From an uncultured Anaerolineales bacterium (GTDB lineage: Bacteria > Chloroflexota > Anaerolineae > Aggregatilineales > Aggregatilineaceae), in NCBI GenBank assembly GCA_937135955.1, contig CAKZOB010000069.1, positions 1 through 64,000 on the forward strand: 64,000 nucleotides of DNA. Reading direction: 5' to 3'. The first letter of the stretch is position 1. The number at the start of each line of letters is the position of its first letter. This document shows, piece after piece, positions 26,186-34,916 of the stretch. The position numbers and the translations under genes were made by a program. The notes under the pieces were generated by a model that had not been told where the DNA came from, ran no database searches, and was given only the letters and a program-made list of their open reading frames with translations.

Positions 26186-26515
26186 GTGAGTTTTCTCAAG
26201 AGACTGTTTGGCGGCGGTAGCAAGTCAAGCGACCCGGAAGGGATGTATTTCTACATTCGGGCGCACAAGACCGGCGAGGTGATCCGCGTGCGGCTGCACC
26301 GCCAAAACGATCTATCACAGACGGATGACCTGCAAGGCTACTTCGCCCGCAAGATCGTGGTCGGTCAGAAGAGCTTCGACCGGCTGGAAGCCTATTTCGA
26401 ATTCGACCGCAATCGCCGTTTCGTCAGCGGTGAGGTGACCGGCGGTGAGTTGGTCGAGCGCGAAGACTACGAAGCCTATCTCGCCGCGCAGGCGCAGCAA
26501 TCATCTTCCGGATAG
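26186..26515 (+). CDS. Small protein of unknown function
   Basis: The 109-residue protein starts at GTG 26186, 6 nt after GAGGAGG, and begins VSFLKRLFGGG. The rest is a compact alpha/beta domain (MYFYIRAHKTGEVIRVRLHR, then KIVVGQKSFDRLEAYFEFD) with a disordered Gln/Ser tail. A basic amphipathic start (FLKRLFGG) may touch the membrane. No family is recognised. It precedes the HAD gene by 9 nt, so the two are probably co-expressed. Confidence 0.8.
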   Translation: MSFLKRLFGGGSKSSDPEGMYFYIRAHKTGEVIRVRLHRQNDLSQTDDLQGYFARKIVVGQKSFDRLEAYFEFDRNRRFVSGEVTGGELVEREDYEAYLAAQAQQSSSG

Positions 26516-26524
26516 TCAGCGCCA

Positions 26525-27721
26525 TTGAGCACCCCTGGCCGCACTCTAATTCTGCTCGACGTGGACGGCGTGCTGGTGCATCCCGTCGGCTATAAGACCG
26601 CCTTGCGGGCGCTGGTCGAACATTTCGCTGGGCGCATGGGCCTGGCCCTGCCCGGCCCCACCGACGACGAGATCGCCGTCTTCGAGGCGTGCGGGCTGAC
26701 CAACGAGTGGGACTCCGGCGCGATGTGCGTCAGCGCGCTGCTGCTGACGGCCCTGGAACGCGCACCCGACGCCCGCCGCCCGACGCTGGAAGCCACCTTC
26801 GACGCGCTCCGCGCCGCCGTGCCCGCCGTGCCCCGCCCGGACTTCACCGCCGAGGCCCGGCAGATCGCCCATCACGACGCCGACGGGCGCTATCCGGCAG
26901 CGCGTTACCTGGAGCTGCTGAGCGCCCGCACCGACCCCGCCAACCTGCCGCTGCTGCGAACCTTGCTGGGCAACGTCTACGCCGTGCGCGAGACGCCCAC
27001 CACGCGCACTTTCCAAACCTTCGTGCTGGGCAGCGAGCGTTTCCACGCCACCTATGGTCTGCCCGCCGAGTTTGTCAGCGCGAGCTACCTGACCACCCAC
27101 GACATCCCCCTGCTCGACGCGCCCACGCGCGCCCGCCTGCTCGATTGGGCGGCGCGGCCCGGACACGGCGTTGCCATCTACACGGCGCGCCCCAGCCGTC
27201 CGCCCGCCGATCTGCCGCCAGACGAGCCGGTCGGCGAGCCGCCCGCCGGCTACCCGCCCGAAGCGGAACTGGCCGCCGAACTGATAGGGCTGGCCGGGAG
27301 CGTCCCCTTGATCGGGCAGGGGCGCGTGGGCTGGCTGGCCCTGCGTCACGGGCGGGACGCTGCCGACTACATCAAACCGTCGCCGGTGCAGGCGCTCTCG
27401 GCTATTGCCGCCGCTGCCTCCGGCGCAGAGACCGAGTCCCTGCACGCCGCGGCTCGCCTGTCCGAACGGGGCGAACTCAGCGGGCCGCTGTCTGCGCTGC
27501 GCGATGGCCCCCTGCATATCGTCATCTGCGAGGATTCGGCGGGTGGCATCCGCGCAGTGCGAGGCGCAGTAGACCTGTTGCAGCGGGCGGGCGTCGCCGC
27601 GTCGCTGAGCGCGATCGGCGTCTCGCCACAGCCCGATAAGCGCGCGGCGCTGGCCACAGTGGCCGATCACCTGGTGGACGATGTCAATGAGGGGTTGGCG
27701 TTGGTATTGGGGGACGAATAG
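26525..27721 (+). CDS. HAD-superfamily hydrolase with a very large insertion
   Basis: The 398-residue protein starts with HAD motif I, LILLDVDGVLV, where the first Asp is the nucleophile. Motif II is probably GVAIYTARPS near residue 218. A Lys of motif III lies in AADYIKPSPVQ near 283, and motif IV in IVICEDSAGGIRA near 335. About 200 residues lie between motifs I and II, much longer than the usual cap. It starts at TTG 26525, because any later start would remove motif I. It probably hydrolyses a phosphate ester; the substrate is unknown. Its end overlaps the next gene by about 40 nt. Confidence 0.82.
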   Translation: MSTPGRTLILLDVDGVLVHPVGYKTALRALVEHFAGRMGLALPGPTDDEIAVFEACGLTNEWDSGAMCVSALLLTALERAPDARRPTLEATFDALRAAVPAVPRPDFTAEARQIAHHDADGRYPAARYLELLSARTDPANLPLLRTLLGNVYAVRETPTTRTFQTFVLGSERFHATYGLPAEFVSASYLTTHDIPLLDAPTRARLLDWAARPGHGVAIYTARPSRPPADLPPDEPVGEPPAGYPPEAELAAELIGLAGSVPLIGQGRVGWLALRHGRDAADYIKPSPVQALSAIAAAASGAETESLHAAARLSERGELSGPLSALRDGPLHIVICEDSAGGIRAVRGAVDLLQRAGVAASLSAIGVSPQPDKRAALATVADHLVDDVNEGLALVLGDE

Positions 27722-29441
27722 CAAGCGCCCCTCCGCCCATAAGAGCGCGCGGCGTGTGGCCGACTCGCCGGTCTGGATCGTGCTCCTGATCGGCAGCGGC
27801 GTGCTGATTATCCTCTTGCTGCACGGGCTGGATATCGGGCCGCTGCACACCGACGTGATCATTCACCGCGCCTGGTTCGACGAAGTAGGGATCGCGGGCT
27901 TCAGCGCGCGTTATTTCGAGCGCAATCAGCGCCACTTGCTCGTCGGCCCGCTCAACACCCTGGCCTATGCGGTCTTCGGGGAACACGATGCTCCCTATCA
28001 CTTCATTTTCCAGGCCAGCCGTGTGCTGGAAGGGGCCTTCCTGGCGGGGATAGTGTTCCGGCTCACCCGCCGTCGGCTGCTGGCCGTGAGCGCTGGCCTG
28101 GCGCTGATGCTGACCCCGATCCGCCTGGCCGAGCTATACCAGGGCATCAACTGGTACATCGAACTGACGCTACCGTTGCTGCTGGCCTCCACCTATACCT
28201 ATCTGCTCAGCCTGCAACGCACCGAGCCGCGCCGACTATTATTTGGCCTTTCCATCGCCTGTTATGTGGTGTCGGTGCTGATCTACGAATCCGGCCTGCC
28301 TTGGATTGGCGTCAACATGTTTGTCGGCTGGGTCGCCCGCCAGGGTATGCCTTGGCGGGCGCGCTGGTGGCTGGTGCTGCGCGATGTACTGCCTGCCCTG
28401 GTTGTCGGGATCGCTCTGGCTGTCGCCGTTCTGTTCGTCTTCGAACCATGGGACGATCTGGCCCCATCCTCCGGCACGCCGTTGCTGGAACGGCTGGCCG
28501 AACGGCTTGGCACAGCGGTTAGTTTCCCCTGGCTGTACTGGCAACGACTCCGCGTCACCGTCGCCGACGGCTATCTGGGGTGGATCGCCCTGGCGACTCT
28601 GCTCGCCGGAGCAGGGATGGGGAGTTTGTCGCAGCTCATTTCTTCAGAATGGGACGACGCGCCATTTGCGCGAGATTTCGTCTTGCTGGTGGCCCTGGCC
28701 GGAGTCATGCTGCTGTGCAGCGTGCTGGTAGGGGCAAGCAGCCGCAACCTGAACCAGGTCTATACCGACCGCATCACTTTTGGGCGAGCGGTGGGGATCA
28801 CCCTGTTGTACGTAACGGCGATCTACGGGATAGAGCGCCTGGTGCTCCCGCGACGGATCGCCGCGCGGGGGATTGTCACAGCGATCCTGCTCTTCGGCCC
28901 CGGTTTCGCCTGGCTGCTGGTCTATCAGGACTACGCTCAGCAAATGCGCCGCGAGATCGGGCGTATCACGGAAGCGATCCTGGACATCCGGCCCGTGATG
29001 ACCGCGCCCGTGCACCTGGTGATCGTCACCGAACCGGACTGGGTCGGCGCGCGCTTTCCCGATGCGCACGATGTGGTCATTCACGAGGTGCAGCAGCAGC
29101 TATGGCAGCGCGGCGGTGACGCCACGCTGGACATTCTGAAGGCGGGCAACGAGAGCATCGAGGACGAGTTTCGCACTTTCCCCGGCACCTGCGACACCGT
29201 CCTGGGCGAGGCCCCCGCCGGGATGTGCCTCGACTGGCACGTGATACATGCCAGCCGCTGGGCGGTAGGGAGCACACACCCGAACGAAGATATTGTCATC
29301 CTGCACTACGATCACCGCGCTGGCCGTATGACGATCCTGCCGGAAATTCACATGGTTGATCTGGCCGAATACAACATCACGACCGCCGGCCCTGCCGTGC
29401 TGCGCACGAATCCGGCCCGGTCACTCGTCTCGCTGGAATGA
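27681..29441 (+). CDS. Polytopic membrane protein with extracytoplasmic C-terminal domain
   Basis: The 586-residue protein has about nine to ten membrane helices between residues 30 and 420 (for example VWIVLLIGSGVLIILLLHGL, LPALVVGIALAVAVLFVF, FVLLVALAGVMLLCSVLVGA). A soluble domain of about 160 residues follows (DIRPVMTAPVHLVIVTEPDW). The layout resembles GT-C-type glycosyltransferases or O-antigen polymerases, and the early FDEVG segment could hold an acidic catalytic residue, but the match is not sufficient to name an activity. ATG 27681 overlaps the HAD gene by 41 nt; ATG 27687 is equally possible. Confidence 0.8.
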   Translation: MSMRGWRWYWGTNSKRPSAHKSARRVADSPVWIVLLIGSGVLIILLLHGLDIGPLHTDVIIHRAWFDEVGIAGFSARYFERNQRHLLVGPLNTLAYAVFGEHDAPYHFIFQASRVLEGAFLAGIVFRLTRRRLLAVSAGLALMLTPIRLAELYQGINWYIELTLPLLLASTYTYLLSLQRTEPRRLLFGLSIACYVVSVLIYESGLPWIGVNMFVGWVARQGMPWRARWWLVLRDVLPALVVGIALAVAVLFVFEPWDDLAPSSGTPLLERLAERLGTAVSFPWLYWQRLRVTVADGYLGWIALATLLAGAGMGSLSQLISSEWDDAPFARDFVLLVALAGVMLLCSVLVGASSRNLNQVYTDRITFGRAVGITLLYVTAIYGIERLVLPRRIAARGIVTAILLFGPGFAWLLVYQDYAQQMRREIGRITEAILDIRPVMTAPVHLVIVTEPDWVGARFPDAHDVVIHEVQQQLWQRGGDATLDILKAGNESIEDEFRTFPGTCDTVLGEAPAGMCLDWHVIHASRWAVGSTHPNEDIVILHYDHRAGRMTILPEIHMVDLAEYNITTAGPAVLRTNPARSLVSLE

Positions 29442-29483
29442 TCTCCGGGGCGGTTCCTGCCGCGGTCTGGTGCCCCTCAGCCC

Positions 29484-29541
29484 TTACGACAAATTCCTGG
29501 CGCGCAGCAAGCAGCGCCCCTACAGAACCGAATTTTACGGA
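29484..29541 (-). repeat. Family C short inverted-repeat element
   Basis: Inverted copy of the element at 62059-62113. The core GCGCAGCAAGCAGCGCCCCT is shared, and the end GAATTTTACGGA differs from the 11-bp terminal repeat by one extra T. The left end is more diverged. Confidence 0.65.
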
Positions 29542-29566
29542 TAGATACTAAACCTCTGCACGCGCC

Positions 29567-30061
29567 TCACTGCCCCCAGCGGCGCACCAACCGGCGCTGT
29601 TCGTCCGTTTCCGGCGAACCAGGGCCGAGCAGAGCATTCACCTGGCGCAACGCTTCTGCGCCATCGTGGCCCTGCTGCACCAACCAGCACCCCACCACAG
29701 TGCCCGTGCGCCCTATCCCGCCGCGACAGTGTACGTAGACGACACGACCGGCGGACAGCGCCTCATCAATCGCCGTCAGGATGGCGGCCATGTGCGCGTC
29801 GTCCGGCACGCCGAAGTCGGGGATCGGCAGGCGCTGATGAGTCACTAACTGCCCGCGCCGTGTCGCCTCGGCCTGCAACGCTGCATCATAGGGTGGGCAT
29901 TCGCCCGCTTCGGTCAGGTCAACGAAGGCCGTCACTCCAGCGTCGAGCAAGGCCCGCAGAACAGCGCGCCCGCGTTCGTCGTCGTGAGCGAATGGGTACG
30001 GCCCGGCCAGCAACATTCCCGGTATTACCCAGGCTGCGCCGGGCGGCAGTCTTGTCGTCAT
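29567..30061 (-). CDS. Dual-specificity protein phosphatase-like enzyme
   Basis: The 164-residue single-domain phosphatase has the P-loop HCRGGIGRTG with nucleophile Cys112 and Arg118, and a likely general acid Asp82 in LPIPDFGVPD. It belongs to the DSP/PTP superfamily and removes phosphate from protein Tyr/Ser/Thr or from a small phosphoester. It has no signal peptide and is a stand-alone gene, so its target is not indicated. Confidence 0.92.
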   Translation of the reverse strand: MTTRLPPGAAWVIPGMLLAGPYPFAHDDERGRAVLRALLDAGVTAFVDLTEAGECPPYDAALQAEATRRGQLVTHQRLPIPDFGVPDDAHMAAILTAIDEALSAGRVVYVHCRGGIGRTGTVVGCWLVQQGHDGAEALRQVNALLGPGSPETDEQRRLVRRWGQ

Positions 30062-30092
30062 GGGCTACCCTCTCCGCCAGGCACCCTTACCA

Positions 30093-30222
30093 TTACCCAC
30101 ATCTTGAGCCGATGGCCCCCATCCCCCGGCCCCTGGACGAGAGAAAGTAAATCCCCTCGCCCCGCGACGCAGTCGCGAGGGCGAGGGGATGTAGGGATGA
30201 GGGGGCTTGTGGGTCATGCATA
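30093..30222. repeat. Family A repeat with TTACCCACA ends
   Basis: Contains the shared cccctcgccccgcgacgcag core with its nested palindrome and is bordered by TTACCCACA and TGTGGGTCA, near-complementary ends. The copy at 37272-37440 also ends in CTTGTGGGTAATG, which helps to fix one end of the repeat. Confidence 0.75.
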
Positions 30223-30254
30223 GTCGGCTGATCGAGAGAGGACGGGTGGGTCTC

Positions 30255-31502
30255 TCAGCGGGCCGGTGCTGGCTGACGCAGCGCCAGCGGCAACAACGCC
30301 GCCGCCAGCAGCGCCATGATCGCGCCGAAGGTGAAGGGTGCGCTCGCGCCCAGCCCATCCCAACCGCCCACGCCCTGCCACAGCACACCTGCGATCAGCG
30401 AGGCCGGTAGCGCCATAAGACCCACAGCGGCGTCGTAGACGCCGTAGGCAGTGCCCAGTTGAGAGCGTGGCACCAGATCGGCGATCAGGGCCTTGCTCAC
30501 CCCGTAGGTCAGGCCATAGTACACCCCATAGAGCGCGTAGAGCAGCCAGACCTGCCAGGCCGCGTTGACCAGAGCAAAGCCCAGGTAGACCGCCACATAG
30601 AGCAACCAGCCGCTCAGCAACAGCCGTTGCCGCCCCAGCCGGTCGGAGAGCGCCCCCGCCGGTTCGGAGATCAGGGCGTAGACGACGTTGAAGACGATCA
30701 ACAGGCCCATCACGCCGGCCACGCTCAGCCCCAGGGTGTTAGCGCGCAAGATGAGGAAGGCGTCGGCGGAATTGCCCAGGGTGAAGAGGACGATCACCAG
30801 CAGGAACAGGCGATAGCGCCGGTCGAGGCCGCGCAGCGTTAACCGCACAGGGGCGTGCTTCTCCCTGACGCGCACCTCGTGCGCGCCGAAGGCCAGCACC
30901 AACACCGCCAGCACCGCCGGAATCACGCTGAGCAGCACCACCGTCTGGAAGGTGTCGCGGGTTAGGGCCACCTGATTGCCCTGCGCGGCCAGCACCACGA
31001 TCAACGCCAGCACCAGCCCCACCGCGGCTCCCGCCGTGTCTCCCGCGCGATGCAACCCAAATGCCAGTCCGCGCCGCCCTTCGTCCACAGTAGTCGCAAC
31101 CAGCGCGTCGCGGGGAGCAGTGCGAATGCCCTTGCCGACACGGTCGGCGAAGCGCACGATCAGCACCCCGCCCCAGGACGACGCCAGATACAGGAAAGGT
31201 TTGGCGACCGTAGACAGGGCATAGCCCGCCACGGCCAGCCACTTGCGGCTGCCCAGGCGATCCGACCACCAGCCGGAAAAGACCTTGATCAGGCTGGCGG
31301 TCGTGTCGGCAACCCCTTCGATGACGCCGATCACGCTGGTACGCACGCCCAACGCGCTGGCCAGGAACAGCGGCAACAGGTTGAATACCATCTCGCTGGA
31401 GATGTCGGTGAGAAAACTGGTGAAGGTAACGACCCATACGTTGCGCGGCAGCGAGCGCACGCCCATGCGTTCGGTCGTCGCCGGTGTGCTGGGAACAGAC
31501 AT
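30255..31502 (-). CDS. MFS transporter
   Basis: The 415-residue membrane protein has 12 predicted helices and MFS loop motifs such as GWWSDRLGSRKW and GALSDRLGRQR (motif A after helices 2 and 8). The first loop DISSEMVFNLLPLFLA and the sequence around FADRVGKGIRTAPRDALVA are typical of the multidrug/YfkF-like MFS group. ATG 31502 follows AGAGGAGG by 7 nt and is preferred to an upstream ATG. It lies 29 nt after the nucleoside-type ABC ATPase on the same strand. The substrate is unknown; it could export a related metabolite. Confidence 0.92.
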   Translation of the reverse strand: MSVPSTPATTERMGVRSLPRNVWVVTFTSFLTDISSEMVFNLLPLFLASALGVRTSVIGVIEGVADTTASLIKVFSGWWSDRLGSRKWLAVAGYALSTVAKPFLYLASSWGGVLIVRFADRVGKGIRTAPRDALVATTVDEGRRGLAFGLHRAGDTAGAAVGLVLALIVVLAAQGNQVALTRDTFQTVVLLSVIPAVLAVLVLAFGAHEVRVREKHAPVRLTLRGLDRRYRLFLLVIVLFTLGNSADAFLILRANTLGLSVAGVMGLLIVFNVVYALISEPAGALSDRLGRQRLLLSGWLLYVAVYLGFALVNAAWQVWLLYALYGVYYGLTYGVSKALIADLVPRSQLGTAYGVYDAAVGLMALPASLIAGVLWQGVGGWDGLGASAPFTFGAIMALLAAALLPLALRQPAPAR

Positions 31503-31531
31503 GGCCAGGCCTCCTCTGGTCAATGAAGCGC

Positions 31532-34500
31532 TCAGGCCCTTGCACGCTCGCTATTCTTGATGCCAGCCATCAGCAAACCGAGTTGCTCGCGCGTGGCCTC
31601 CCTGGCGGGCAGGGTGTCAATGATCTCGCCCTTGTAGAGTACCGCGATCCGGTCGGACAGGGCCATGATCTCGTCCAGTTCCGCCGAGACCAGCAACACC
31701 GCCGCGCCTTCGTCCCGTTGGTGCACAATGTGATTGTGAATGAACTCGATCGAGCCAACGTCAATGCCGCGCGTCGGTTGCGAAGCGATCAGCAGGCGCG
31801 GGCGCCGGCTGAACTCGCGGGCGACGATCAGCTTCTGCTGATTGCCGCCGGACAGGTTGCCCCCGTTGACGAAAGGCGACGGGGTGCGGATATCGAACTC
31901 CTCGATCAGGCGGACAGCGTGCTGTGTAATGGCCCCCTCGTCGCGCAACAGCCCTCCTTCCGCCTCTGGCGGGTCGGCTGTCCCGCCGCGCGCGCGCCAG
32001 ACCAGCCGTCGCCAGGGGGCAGCAAGCTGATTCAGCGCGGCCAGCGCCGCTGGCGCGCCGAGCAGTTGAGTGGCCACCAAATGCCCGATCGCGCCGAAGA
32101 TCAGCTCGGCCAGCAGCAACGAGACAGCCCCGATATTGAGCGGGTATTGCAGAACGGCCTTCTGAGCGCTGCTGAGCGACGGGCCGATGATGCGCAGGTC
32201 TGGCGGGACGCGATACAGGTCGAGCAGCGCCGTCCACAGCCAGCGATCCCACACATACAGCGCGATCACCGTCAACACAGCCACGGTCGCGCCCACCACC
32301 ACCAGGTAGCGCAGCAACGCACCGGGCAGTTGCGCCAGGTTCGGCGGTTTGGCGAAGGGGCGCTTGTAGTAATCGTTGAGCACCAGGTTGTCCGCCACAG
32401 TATACAGCTTGACCAGCCCATACCGCTGCCGGTCTTCGGGGACATGGCTGGTGCCCGCGTCCTTGATACGGCGCGGCGTAATGCGCTCGCGGTGAATGAC
32501 GCGCAACCCCAGCGCATGGTCGAACCAGCTCTGACGATCAGCGTCGCGGCGGGCAACCCAGGCGCTGAGGATCAGAGGGATCAGCAGAGGCAGGCGCAGC
32601 AACAGGAAGAGCAGGTAGCGCTGCACCAGCCGGAACGCGGACGATTGCCGGTCGTGCTGATCTACCACTTCCAGGCCGAAGAGCGCCATCCCCAGCGTCG
32701 TCCCCGTCCAGACCCAGCCGCCCAGAAAGTAGAGCGCGTCAAGCACCAGGGCTACCGGCGCGGCCAGGGCGAAATCGAGCGACTGATCGCGGAAATAGGC
32801 GACGAAGTAGCCGAAGAAATAGGTCGCGGCCAGCACCATCAGCAGATCGATCGCCAGGGCCACCGCACGCGCTCCCAGACGGGCCGCCGGCTGACGTTCT
32901 GGCTGGAGCGACCGTCCCAACAGTTTCACCGTGCCGCCTGCCGGTTCGCGCAGGCCGGTGAGCACTTCCACCAGTTCGGTCTGCCCGTTGCCCTGGACAC
33001 CGGCGATGCCCAGCACTTCGCCCGCGCGCACCGTGAAGCTGACGCCGCGCAATGCCTGTGCACCCCGGTCGTCGAAGGCGCTCAGATGCTCCACTTCCAG
33101 CACCGGCTCGGTGGGATGCGCCTCCCCCTTCTCGACCTGCAGGATGACCTCGCGCCCGACCATCATCGCCGCCAGCGAGGTTTCGGTAGCCTGGTCGGGG
33201 GTGGTGGTGCCCACCACGCGCCCGTCGCGCATGACCACAATGTTCGTGGCGACCTCGAAAACCTCTTTGAGCTTGTGCGTGATGAAGATGATCGAGACCC
33301 CCTGCGCCGCCAGTTCGCGCATGATCTTGAAGAGTTCGCGGCTTTCTTGCGGCGTCAGCACGGCGGTTGGCTCGTCCAGGATCAGAATGTCAGCCTGACG
33401 GTAGAGCGCCTTGATGATCTCGACGCGCTGCTGCATCCCCACCGGCAACTTCTCGATCACCGCGTCGGGGTCTACTTCCAGCCCATACTGGCGCGACAGT
33501 TCGCGCACGCGCTCCGCTGCAGCCCGCACACTGCGAATCTCGGTGACGTCGTGCAGAGCCACCAGGAACGCATCGAGCGCCCCATCGAGCGGCGAGGGGT
33601 GCAGGATAGCCTCATCGGCCACTGCTTGCCTGTGCTGGTAAGCGCGCCAGGCGATGACAGCCAGAGCCACGATTAGCGCCACAGTCAGCGCGACCTGGGC
33701 GGGCGCGCTGACCATATCCAGGTTCAGCGCTCCGGCCCCCACATAGAGCACCAGCAGGCCGCCCACGATGATCAGATCGAGGCGCTGCCAGCGCCCCGGC
33801 GCACGCGCCGTCCCACGCCAGGAGCGCACGCTGTGCCCGCCGATCAGGGCGAGCAAGATGACCACGCTGAGCGCTTGGGCGACAGGCGGGGCCTTATCTA
33901 TGCCATCCAGCAACCAACCGGGGATGCCGTTATCGCGGTATTCTTCCATCTGCGCTCTGGCGCTGGCAATGACACCATCAACCCCTGTGCCAGCGCTGTT
34001 GGCGTTGCGGTATTCCTTGGCCCAGTCGAACTCGATGCGCTGACGCCGGATCAGCGCGCTCTTGACCGTGTAGCCGCCGTCCATTTCCTGTGGCTTGCGC
34101 TCGCGCACCATTTCCACCTGCTGGCGCAGCGCAATATCGGTGAGGCCCACGCGCGTGATCTGCGCCACCTGTGACGCGATGCTCAGCGCCACCAGCGCCA
34201 GCACCGCCCGCCAGAGGAGACCCCAACCCAACCGGGCAGCGGGCGGCACGGCCACGGCGGCCCCGACCACCAGCCCGGCCACCGCCCCGCCGATCGCGTA
34301 GCGCAGCTCGCCGAGCGCCAGGCCGACGAGCAGGCCCAGCACCACAACCACCAGACTGGGCAGCCAGCGCAGCAGGCGTCGTAGCAGGGGGTTGTTGCCG
34401 CCCCGGTAGGCGACCGTGCCCTCCTCGCCCAGCACAACGTTTTCGGCCACGGTCATCACGTTGACCAGTTGGAAGTGCTGATGCACCATGCCAATGCCGC

Positions 34501-34762
34501 TGCGGATCGCTTCGCGCGGGCTGGCGAAGCGCACCTCGTGCCCCTTCAGGCGGATCGTGCCGCTATCGGCATGGTACAGGCCGTAGATGATGTTCATCAG
34601 GGTCGTTTTGCCCGCGCCGTTTTCTCCCAGCAGCGCCAGGATTTCGCCACGCCGCAGCTTCAGGCTGACGTTGTCGTTGGCCAGCACGCCGGGAAACTGT
34701 TTGGTCACGCCCTCGACTTCGAGGACGATGTCGTTGGAGGAGGAAAGGTTCGGATCGGTCAT
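31532..34762 (-). CDS. Nucleoside-importer ABC ATPase with three transmembrane insertions, including an RDD domain
   Basis: The 1076-residue protein is a two-NBD ATPase of the BmpA/YufO (purine nucleoside) group. NBD1 has Walker A GENGAGKTT (46-54), Q-loop Gln95, signature LPVGMQQR (439-446), Walker B ILILDEPTAVLT (459-470) and His496. NBD2 has the family's degenerate Walker A GVQGNGQTE (588-596), HVPEDRQRYGLV (773-784), signature LSGGNQQK (970-977) and LLIASQPTRGID (990-1001). Insertion 1 (about 113-412) has several membrane helices and a soluble middle; insertion 2 (about 618-758) is RDD-like; insertion 3 (about 804-947) has two or three helices. Insertions 1 and 3 lie at the same site of each NBD, after TVAENVVLG and TVADNLVLN. 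Without them about 490 residues remain, near the family norm. The frame is uninterrupted. Confidence 0.93.
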   Translation of the reverse strand: MTDPNLSSSNDIVLEVEGVTKQFPGVLANDNVSLKLRRGEILALLGENGAGKTTLMNIIYGLYHADSGTIRLKGHEVRFASPREAIRSGIGMVHQHFQLVNVMTVAENVVLGEEGTVAYRGGNNPLLRRLLRWLPSLVVVVLGLLVGLALGELRYAIGGAVAGLVVGAAVAVPPAARLGWGLLWRAVLALVALSIASQVAQITRVGLTDIALRQQVEMVRERKPQEMDGGYTVKSALIRRQRIEFDWAKEYRNANSAGTGVDGVIASARAQMEEYRDNGIPGWLLDGIDKAPPVAQALSVVILLALIGGHSVRSWRGTARAPGRWQRLDLIIVGGLLVLYVGAGALNLDMVSAPAQVALTVALIVALAVIAWRAYQHRQAVADEAILHPSPLDGALDAFLVALHDVTEIRSVRAAAERVRELSRQYGLEVDPDAVIEKLPVGMQQRVEIIKALYRQADILILDEPTAVLTPQESRELFKIMRELAAQGVSIIFITHKLKEVFEVATNIVVMRDGRVVGTTTPDQATETSLAAMMVGREVILQVEKGEAHPTEPVLEVEHLSAFDDRGAQALRGVSFTVRAGEVLGIAGVQGNGQTELVEVLTGLREPAGGTVKLLGRSLQPERQPAARLGARAVALAIDLLMVLAATYFFGYFVAYFRDQSLDFALAAPVALVLDALYFLGGWVWTGTTLGMALFGLEVVDQHDRQSSAFRLVQRYLLFLLLRLPLLIPLILSAWVARRDADRQSWFDHALGLRVIHRERITPRRIKDAGTSHVPEDRQRYGLVKLYTVADNLVLNDYYKRPFAKPPNLAQLPGALLRYLVVVGATVAVLTVIALYVWDRWLWTALLDLYRVPPDLRIIGPSLSSAQKAVLQYPLNIGAVSLLLAELIFGAIGHLVATQLLGAPAALAALNQLAAPWRRLVWRARGGTADPPEAEGGLLRDEGAITQHAVRLIEEFDIRTPSPFVNGGNLSGGNQQKLIVAREFSRRPRLLIASQPTRGIDVGSIEFIHNHIVHQRDEGAAVLLVSAELDEIMALSDRIAVLYKGEIIDTLPAREATREQLGLLMAGIKNSERARA

Positions 34763-34779
34763 CGTGTATCTCTATCAGG

Positions 34780-34916
34780 GTGATCAGTCTTCAGTGATCA
34801 GTTTGATCTTTGCCACGCTGATCGCGTTGGCGGCTCGCCAGTTCGAGTCAATTCCTGGATGAGACCAGCAAGGGATTCATCCATCAAACACCGAAAACTG
34901 ATCACTGCTCACTCCA
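34780..34916. repeat. Small inverted pair of a cagtgatcag-type motif
   Basis: GATCAGTCTTCAGTGATCAG at 34782 onward and the opposing CGAAAACTGATCACTGC near 34892 flank the 146-nt gap between the permease and ATPase genes. A related AATCAGTTTTCAGTGAACAG lies at 5859-5878 upstream of the molybdenum hydroxylase operon. No gene is seen in the gap. Confidence 0.5.

Noticed and set aside
31484-33676. Plus-strand open frame of 730 codons opposite the inserted ATPase
   Set aside because: No recognisable motif; the minus-strand frame holds all ATPase motifs and membrane helices.
31532-34762. Assembly chimera or frameshift as the reason for the long ATPase
   Set aside because: The frame is continuous, motif order is correct on both sides of each insertion, and codon use looks uniform, so an artefact is not favoured. 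Raw reads were not available.
34832-34862. tRNA-like GTTCGAGTC segment
   Set aside because: The five bases on each side are not complementary and no acceptor or anticodon stem is found.
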